In this document: positions 14,530 to 19,231 of the stretch, one piece after another
Layout of the letters: every line of letters begins with the position of its first letter
How positions within the stretch are numbered: the stretch's first letter is position 1
Source of the DNA: an uncultured Lachnospiraceae bacterium
GTDB taxonomy: Bacteria > Bacillota > Clostridia > Lachnospirales > Lachnospiraceae
NCBI GenBank assembly: GCA_910577065.1
Contig: CAJTLD010000050.1
Coordinates: 1-19,231, forward strand
DNA: 19,231 nt
Direction: 5' to 3'
Program-made: the position numbers and the translations under genes
Notes under the pieces: generated by a model
The model's database searches: none
Told to the model about the DNA's origin: nothing
Seen by the model: the letters and a program-made list of their open reading frames with translations, nothing else

Positions 14530-16371
14530 ATGAGTAATGCAAAAATAGAGAATCTGTTAAACCTTGCTTTGGAAGCAAGTGCGGCTGAACGGGAAAAATC
14601 ACTTCAGCTGGGAGTGGGATACTCTTCCACAGAGCAGACATGGGAAGTAATTGTACGTTTTATCCGGGACGGACTTAACCAGGTTTCACAGATTCTGGCA
14701 TCTTATGGCGCAGAACGTCTGCTGCCTTTTGTGACAAGACTTAGCAATTCGTATGCCATTTTGATCCTGCCGGAAACTCTTGTAGATATTGTTGCAGGAT
14801 TGGATGAAATTATTTATATGGAAAAACCCAAGAGGCTCTTTTTTGCCGTGCAGGCGGCAAAAAGAGCCTCTTGTATTACGCCTTTGCAGTCTGCCGCCAC
14901 AGGTGTGCCAGGCATTCCGTCAGGCTTGGATACCGGGCTTACCGGGGCGGGGTGCCTAGTTGCTGTTATAGACAGCGGGATAGACTACAGCCATCCGGAT
15001 TTTTGCAATGCGGACAATACGACCCGAATTGTGGCGTTATGGGATCAGACGTTAGACGCTGCGGTTCTGAATGAATCGAAATCGGAAGCAAACATGCAGA
15101 TAACTTACCATGCGCCGGAAGGATATGCGGACGGAGTATTGTTTTCCGGGGAAGAAATCAATCTGGCGCTAGCGCAAAAAGATCCGGCTACCCGGCAAAA
15201 AATTGTCCCAAGCCGCGACACATCTGGTCATGGCACGCATGTAGTCGGTATTGCCGCGGGAAACGGAAGGGCGTCTATGGGGAGATACCGCGGAGTGGCA
15301 TATGAAGCCGGGCTTTTGGTTGTGAAACTGGGGCTACCCGGAGATAATTCATTTCCTAAAACAACAGAAATGATGAAAGCAGTGGATTTTTGTATCCGTG
15401 CCGCTGAAAGCTTAAATCGTCCGATTGCCATCAATCTAAGTTTCGGCAATAACTACGGTTCCCACAGCGGCACAAGCCTGATTGAAACTTTTTTAAACGA
15501 TATGGCAGACCATCACCAGTGCAGCATCGTCACAGGCACCGGCAACGAAGGGGCAGGCACGGCCCATTACCAGAATACGATAAAGAGCGGAGAAACACAA
15601 GATGTGGAACTGACGGTAAGCAGCTATGAGGCAAAGCTGAACCTACAACTTTGGAAGCGTTACCAAGACGAACTGCGCGTAGAGGTGATTTTGCCGGACG
15701 GAAAGACCAGCGGCCAGCTGATTGGACGGGGAACGCTGCGCGTGCAGTTTGGGGATGTAGAACTTCTGATTTTTTATGGGGAGCCTGTGCCTTACAGTAT
15801 TTACCAGGAGATATACATTGATTTTATTCCCAGGGGGAAATATATCCCACCCGGTTTGTGGAGAATCCGGCTGACTGCCGGAAGAATCGTGGACGGGACA
15901 TATGACGTTTGGCTGCCGTCAGGCGGCGTGCTGGGTGAAAATACCGGATTTCCCTATCCTTCTGAAATACGCACGCTTACGATTCCTTCCACGGCGCAGA
16001 AGGTGATTAGCGTTGCTGCGTATGATGCGGAACTTGACAGCGCGGCGGCGTTTTCCGGCAGGGGATATACGGCCTGGACAAACCAGGTGAAACCGGATCT
16101 GGCCGCGCCCGGAGTGAATATTATGTCCGCTTCGCCGGGCGGCGGCTATACGGCGCGCAGCGGGACGTCGATGGCGGCGCCGTTTGTGACGGGGAGCGCG
16201 GCGCTTTTGATGGAATGGGGGATTGTAAAGGGGAACGATGTTTTTTTGTATGGGGAGAAGGTGAAGGCGTATTTGATAAGGGGAGCAAGGCAGCTGCCGA
16301 TATTGCCGGAGTATCCGAATCCACAGATTGGGTGGGGGACGTTGTGTTTGAGGGATAGTCTGCCAATATAA
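14530..16371 (+). CDS. S8-family subtilisin-like serine peptidase (Csp-like)
   Basis: This 613-residue peptidase has an N-terminal region of about 100 residues resembling a subtilase propeptide (LPFVTRLSNSYAILILPETL), then the catalytic domain. D148 is in AVIDSGID, H234 in SGHGTHVVGIAAG, oxyanion N339 in TGTGNEGAG and S547 in SGTSMAAPFVTG. A beta-rich insert of about 120 residues (roughly 355-480) sits between the Asn and Ser motifs, as in clostridial Csp-type S8 peptidases. No signal peptide is visible. Csp relatives in Clostridium activate the spore-cortex lytic enzyme SleC at germination, but many Lachnospiraceae carry several such paralogues of unknown role, so that function is not asserted. 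ATG 14530 follows AAGGAA (14515-14520); a TTG at 14524 is too close. It lies 52 nt after hpt and may be read through from the che operon. Confidence 0.9.
   Translation: MSNAKIENLLNLALEASAAEREKSLQLGVGYSSTEQTWEVIVRFIRDGLNQVSQILASYGAERLLPFVTRLSNSYAILILPETLVDIVAGLDEIIYMEKPKRLFFAVQAAKRASCITPLQSAATGVPGIPSGLDTGLTGAGCLVAVIDSGIDYSHPDFCNADNTTRIVALWDQTLDAAVLNESKSEANMQITYHAPEGYADGVLFSGEEINLALAQKDPATRQKIVPSRDTSGHGTHVVGIAAGNGRASMGRYRGVAYEAGLLVVKLGLPGDNSFPKTTEMMKAVDFCIRAAESLNRPIAINLSFGNNYGSHSGTSLIETFLNDMADHHQCSIVTGTGNEGAGTAHYQNTIKSGETQDVELTVSSYEAKLNLQLWKRYQDELRVEVILPDGKTSGQLIGRGTLRVQFGDVELLIFYGEPVPYSIYQEIYIDFIPRGKYIPPGLWRIRLTAGRIVDGTYDVWLPSGGVLGENTGFPYPSEIRTLTIPSTAQKVISVAAYDAELDSAAAFSGRGYTAWTNQVKPDLAAPGVNIMSASPGGGYTARSGTSMAAPFVTGSAALLMEWGIVKGNDVFLYGEKVKAYLIRGARQLPILPEYPNPQIGWGTLCLRDSLPI
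14829..14873. repeat. 19-bp inverted repeat inside the peptidase gene
   Basis: Bases 14829-14848 and 14855-14873 are reverse complements with a single bulged T (six T against five A) around a 6-nt loop. The core is AAGAGGCTC ... GAGCCTCTT with inner GCCG/CGGC. It encodes about residues 100-115 of the peptidase, the joint between the propeptide-like region and the catalytic domain. There is no following T run, so it is not a standard terminator. Confidence 0.8.
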
Positions 16372-16395
16372 ACAATCCGTTGGTTTATCATACGC

Positions 16396-16403
16396 AAAGG
16401 AGG
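16396..16403 (+). promoter_or_regulatory. Orphan ribosome binding site
   Basis: AAAGGAGG is a near-perfect anti-16S match 24 nt after the peptidase stop, but no ATG, GTG or TTG with an open frame lies within normal spacing. The first in-frame ATG of the downstream broken gene is 34 nt away with no ribosome site of its own. It is probably a leftover of a gene whose 5' end was deleted. Confidence 0.45.
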
Positions 16404-16437
16404 AAGATAAAATTTTTAAGATACAAAAGTTGTAGAA

Positions 16438-17409
16438 ATGCTTATAGTTTGGTACAATAACAATATCTTCCAAAAAAAATCATATGTTTCAAAAAACGGG
16501 AGGATTCAGACCGGAGCAAAAGGTATTGGCCGGTTTGCGCTTGATCGTATGTCCGATAAATGTGATATGCTTACAAAATCAGAAGAAGGAGGTCTGGAGT
16601 GGATTGTAGACTGGCGGGATTTTGATGGAAATAAAAGGATATCAGAAGTGAAAGCAAAAGTTTACGATACCGATGCGCATCTATTGGAACATGTTGGTAT
16701 TGAGAACTGGAGAAATCGAGAAGCGGTGTTGGAGATCAAGAAAAGTAATTTTTCAGGAACCGGAACAGCATTTCGGCTGGATTGCCTTCATGATGTCTGG
16801 GACGAAAGAACGATGAAGCGTCTCAGAAATCATTTGGAAAATTTGCTGCCTCCGGATGTGACGCAGAATTTTCGTATCTGGTTTTTCGATGAAGCAACCA
16901 GTGTGGAAGCAGCGCTGATAACCAGCGCAAATGTGGAATCTTACGACTATCGGATTGACTTTCAGATTATCTGTAACCTGGTGAATATTCAGATTATAAG
17001 GAACGAATTTGATTTCCGGGGAGAAGAGCAGGAAGTATATACCGAAGCAGGATTTGATAAAAAAGAACAGGCATATCTGGAAGGGGAAAAGAAGGAAGAA
17101 ACTTTTACCATGGAAGAAATAGGGGAAAAAGATAATTTGATTGGGGATTTTGAGGGGACGTTATATTTTTATAAAATAACGGCAAATAAAATAGACAGGG
17201 AACGATTTTATTATAAAGATATCGCGGGCCGGGCAAACCTTGCAAAAAAGTTTGGCGGAATTAAGTTATACCGCGATCAATTCCGGGTGCGTCCTTATGG
17301 TGAATATGGAGATAACGATTTTGACGGGTTGGAACTTTCGGCCAGGCGGAACCGATCTCCGGCGGGTCTTGGTAAAGAGAAGGGAAATTGGCGTGTCGGT
17401 TCGGAATAG
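16438..17409 (+). pseudogene. Dual-ATPase sensor-kinase-like gene, part 1 (N-terminus lost, ends at internal stop)
   Basis: This 323-codon open stretch carries the second half of a GHKL/HSP90-type ATPase domain: NGRIQTGAKGIGRFALDRM near residues 20-38, a glycine-rich lid typical of HATPase_c_3 proteins, then a long middle domain ending in RVRPYGEYGDNDFDG. The N-terminal part of the ATPase (Asn-box helix and DNGxGM motif) is absent. The first residues (MLIVWYNNN) do not look like family sequence, and no ribosome site precedes the ATG. The stretch ends at TAG 17407-17409 and the same frame continues as part 2, so it is one gene cut by a nonsense codon. AT-richer than the che genes. Assignment to a defence-type sensor kinase is inference; the ATPase motif and the frame are seen directly. 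Confidence 0.75.
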
Positions 17410-17421
17410 ATTCTAGGAACT

Positions 17422-18471
17422 GTGTCAATATCCAGAAAGAATTCAAACTTGGAAGATGCGGCGAACCGGAATGGCATCCAGGAGGGATTAGGGTTTTCGC
17501 AACTGAAAAGGATTCTGTTGTTTGTGATTGCAGAGTTTGAACGGGATCGGCAGTCCGTGGGGCGGAAGTTGGCGAGGTATGCAGATAGAAAGGATAAGTT
17601 AGCGGCTGAACTAGAAAGTATGCGTCAGCTTGCAGAAGAACGGAAGAAATGGGAAGCGGAACGGTTGACCAAACAGCAGCAGGAAAATACAGATGGGGCA
17701 AAGAGTAAACCATTAGAAATCAATTTGCCACCTTCTGCAAATCCGGAAGATGTTATGAATTTAGTGGCGAATATGGAGCAGAAGCAGGAGGAAAAACTGG
17801 AAGAACTGCGCAGTGAGAACAAAATGCTTCAGACTTTAGCTACAACGGGGATCATTACCAATATGTTTATGCATGAGATCCGAACATCTACCAATAATAT
17901 TGGAATTGAATTAAATGCAGCTTATGAAGCTATAGAATATGATAACGATGTGGCATATGCCCTACAGAATATCCTGCGTGCAATCAGAGTGAAGAAAAAT
18001 TTTGCGTCGTGGTTTGGTATCACAATTGAAAGTATTAAAAAAGACAAACGAAAGAGAAAAAAACATAATATTCAAACTATGTTGGAACAATATATGCATA
18101 CGTGGAAGGATATTTTGGATAAAAGTGGTACGGATTTACTCTATGTGTGTGATCCGGATATAGAACTTTGGTGCTTTGAGTTTGATATTGAAAATATTAT
18201 TAGCAATCTGATTGCTAACAGTTTGGCTTCTTTTGAACAGGAAATGGATAAAAAATTTGAGAAACGGGAGATTCATTTAAATATAGACAGACTTGAAAAA
18301 GGCTTATCTATGGATTATAGTGATAGTGGATGGGGATTGATCCCGAAATACAAAAAGCGGCCGGAATTGATTTTGGAAGCTTTTGAAAGCGGGCATCATT
18401 TTGGTGGAGAGGACGAAGATGATGGTACCGGAATGGGAATGTGGATTGTAAATCGTACCATATCTGAGTAA
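17422..18471 (+). pseudogene. Dual-ATPase sensor-kinase-like gene, part 2 (kinase half)
   Basis: This is the same frame as part 1; after the TAG the reading continues I-L-G-T-V-S-I-S-R-K-N without loss, so the GTG at 17422 is not a native start. Residues about 40-140 form a charged coiled coil. An H-box-like TNMFMHEIRTSTNNI carries H151. A histidine-kinase ATPase domain follows with N266 (NLIANSLASF), a G1-like DSGWGL at 301-306 (Trp where Pro or Ile is usual) and GTGMGMWIVNRT at 335 onwards. The frame ends at TAA 18469-18471, just after the G2 helix and short of the usual last strands, so the C-terminus is also cut. The kinase would have partnered the receiver-like remnant that follows. Identity as a histidine-kinase-type ATPase is good; biological role unknown. 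Confidence 0.75.
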
Positions 18472-18918
18472 CAGCGGCGATGTAAGGAACTTGAACTGGT
18501 TCTGATTGATGACTGTGAGAGTAAGCAGGATATTTTAGACAGAATTTATGAGAAACAGATAGACGTGCTGTTGATTGATTATAAAATGGTGAAAACTTAT
18601 GGATTTAATGGAACCACACTGATTAATTATATTAATGATTCTATGCGTGATATCCAGCGCTTTATTATGACGGCTGTGGATACGGATCAAATTACGGACG
18701 GGCTGGTAGCAGATCGGGATAAATACTCCAAAAACATTTTTGATACGGAAGCTGCGGATCAAAAAAAGGAGGCAAAGCTGAGAGAATTTATTCAGGTTTT
18801 ATTAGAGAGCGCGAAAGTATTTGAGGTTTGGCATCATGCAGGCTATTACGTCCTGACGGCACGCTTTTTTTTGTATTGCCAATGGAATTTTTGCAGGTAC
18901 AGTATGCTGAAAAGTTAA
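18472..18918 (+). pseudogene. Receiver-like response regulator remnant
   Basis: Directly after the kinase stop, and in the same frame, the translation reads KELELVLIDDCES, then QIDVLLIDYKM with a putative phosphoacceptor Asp, GFNGTTLINYIND and RFIMTA. These correspond to the central strands of a receiver domain. There is no start codon or ribosome site at its head; the first usable start is a GTG at 18565, inside the domain. The C-terminal end (after EVWHH) is out-of-frame translation of the methyltransferase fragment. Gene order (sensor ATPase then receiver) fits a two-component pair. Both ends appear to have been lost by deletion. Confidence 0.6.
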
Positions 18919-19231
18919 GGCGCTATTTAGAATCAAAATTCAATACAATACATATTATTTCTTTTGAAGAAAGCGTATTTCCAGAGATAGAACAGGATAT
19001 ATGTCTGGTGTATCTTACAAATAAAATCAATTTTCTTCCATATATTCTTTATGAAGTTTACTCAGATTCAAAAGAAAAACTAATTGTGAGCAGAAATATA
19101 ATTCAAAAGAATAAACCATTACAGAAATGGTCGAATGCAATTTTAACGGATGAAGATATTTTTTTGTTAAAAAATCTTTCTTTGGATCATACAAACGTAG
19201 AGAAGATAGGAATAACAGCTCCAGGGATTGT
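18825..19231 (+). pseudogene. N6-adenine DNA methyltransferase, 3' part (runs off the window)
   Basis: After a TGA at 18822-18824 the frame is open to the window end. It reads LLRPDGTLFFVLPMEFLQVQ near the head, then LRRYLESKF, SFEESVFPEIEQDICLVYL, KKW-type KPLQKWSNAILTDEDI and GITAPGIV. This pattern follows the NPPY motif in Eco57I/TaqI-like N6-adenine methyltransferases and leads into the target-recognition region. The SAM-binding motif and NPPY are missing, as the sequence upstream belongs to the receiver remnant, so the 5' half is deleted. A calling program might start it at ATG 18882. It suggests a former restriction-modification or similar defence gene. The truncation is seen directly at the 5' side; the 3' side is unknown. 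Confidence 0.65.

Noticed and set aside
16412..16434. An ATT start with the strong AAAGGAGG upstream, giving a very short peptide.
   Set aside because: It stops after seven codons and ATT starts are exceptional; better explained as an orphan ribosome site of a deleted gene.

Overview
The window looks like chromosomal DNA of a low-to-mid-GC, Gram-positive, obligately anaerobic Clostridia, most likely Lachnospiraceae. This rests on strong AGGAGG-type ribosome sites, some GTG and TTG starts, sigma-A type promoters, an ECF transporter S component, a Csp-like S8 peptidase and HD-GYP/chemotaxis proteins of clostridial character. The taxon is inferred from protein style; no database search was possible.

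Layout. (1) 1-1900: an elongator tRNA-Met with its own terminator, an aldose 1-epimerase (galM-like), and a convergent ECF-transporter S component whose stop codon overlaps that of the epimerase. (2) 2000-14477: a large signalling block, all on the + strand. A methyl-accepting chemotaxis protein (MCP) with its own promoter is followed by a receiver-HD-GYP protein (c-di-GMP phosphodiesterase type), a PAS-histidine kinase, a second receiver-HD-GYP protein whose metal site is degenerate, then cheR, cheB, a cheY-like receiver, cheA, cheW, a second MCP with almost no extracellular domain, and a free Hpt protein. No flagellar gene and no cheC, cheD or cheX is present. (3) 14530-16371: an S8-family subtilisin-like peptidase with an intact catalytic triad. 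(4) 16372-19231: an AT-richer stretch of decayed genes. It holds a dual-ATPase sensor-kinase-like protein that has lost its N-terminus and carries an in-frame stop, the remains of a receiver-like partner, and the 3' part of an N6-adenine DNA methyltransferase that runs off the window.

How the genes may work together. The CheA/CheW/CheR/CheB/receiver set with two MCPs is a complete chemosensory core. Its tight association with two receiver-HD-GYP proteins, a histidine kinase and an Hpt protein suggests a chemosensory array whose output is c-di-GMP turnover or a phosphorelay rather than, or in addition to, flagellar control. One HD-GYP protein keeps all expected metal ligands and the other has lost three, so an enzyme paired with a probable non-catalytic paralogue is the most distinctive feature of the block. 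The tail is best read as a decayed defence or restriction-modification cargo region next to the operon.
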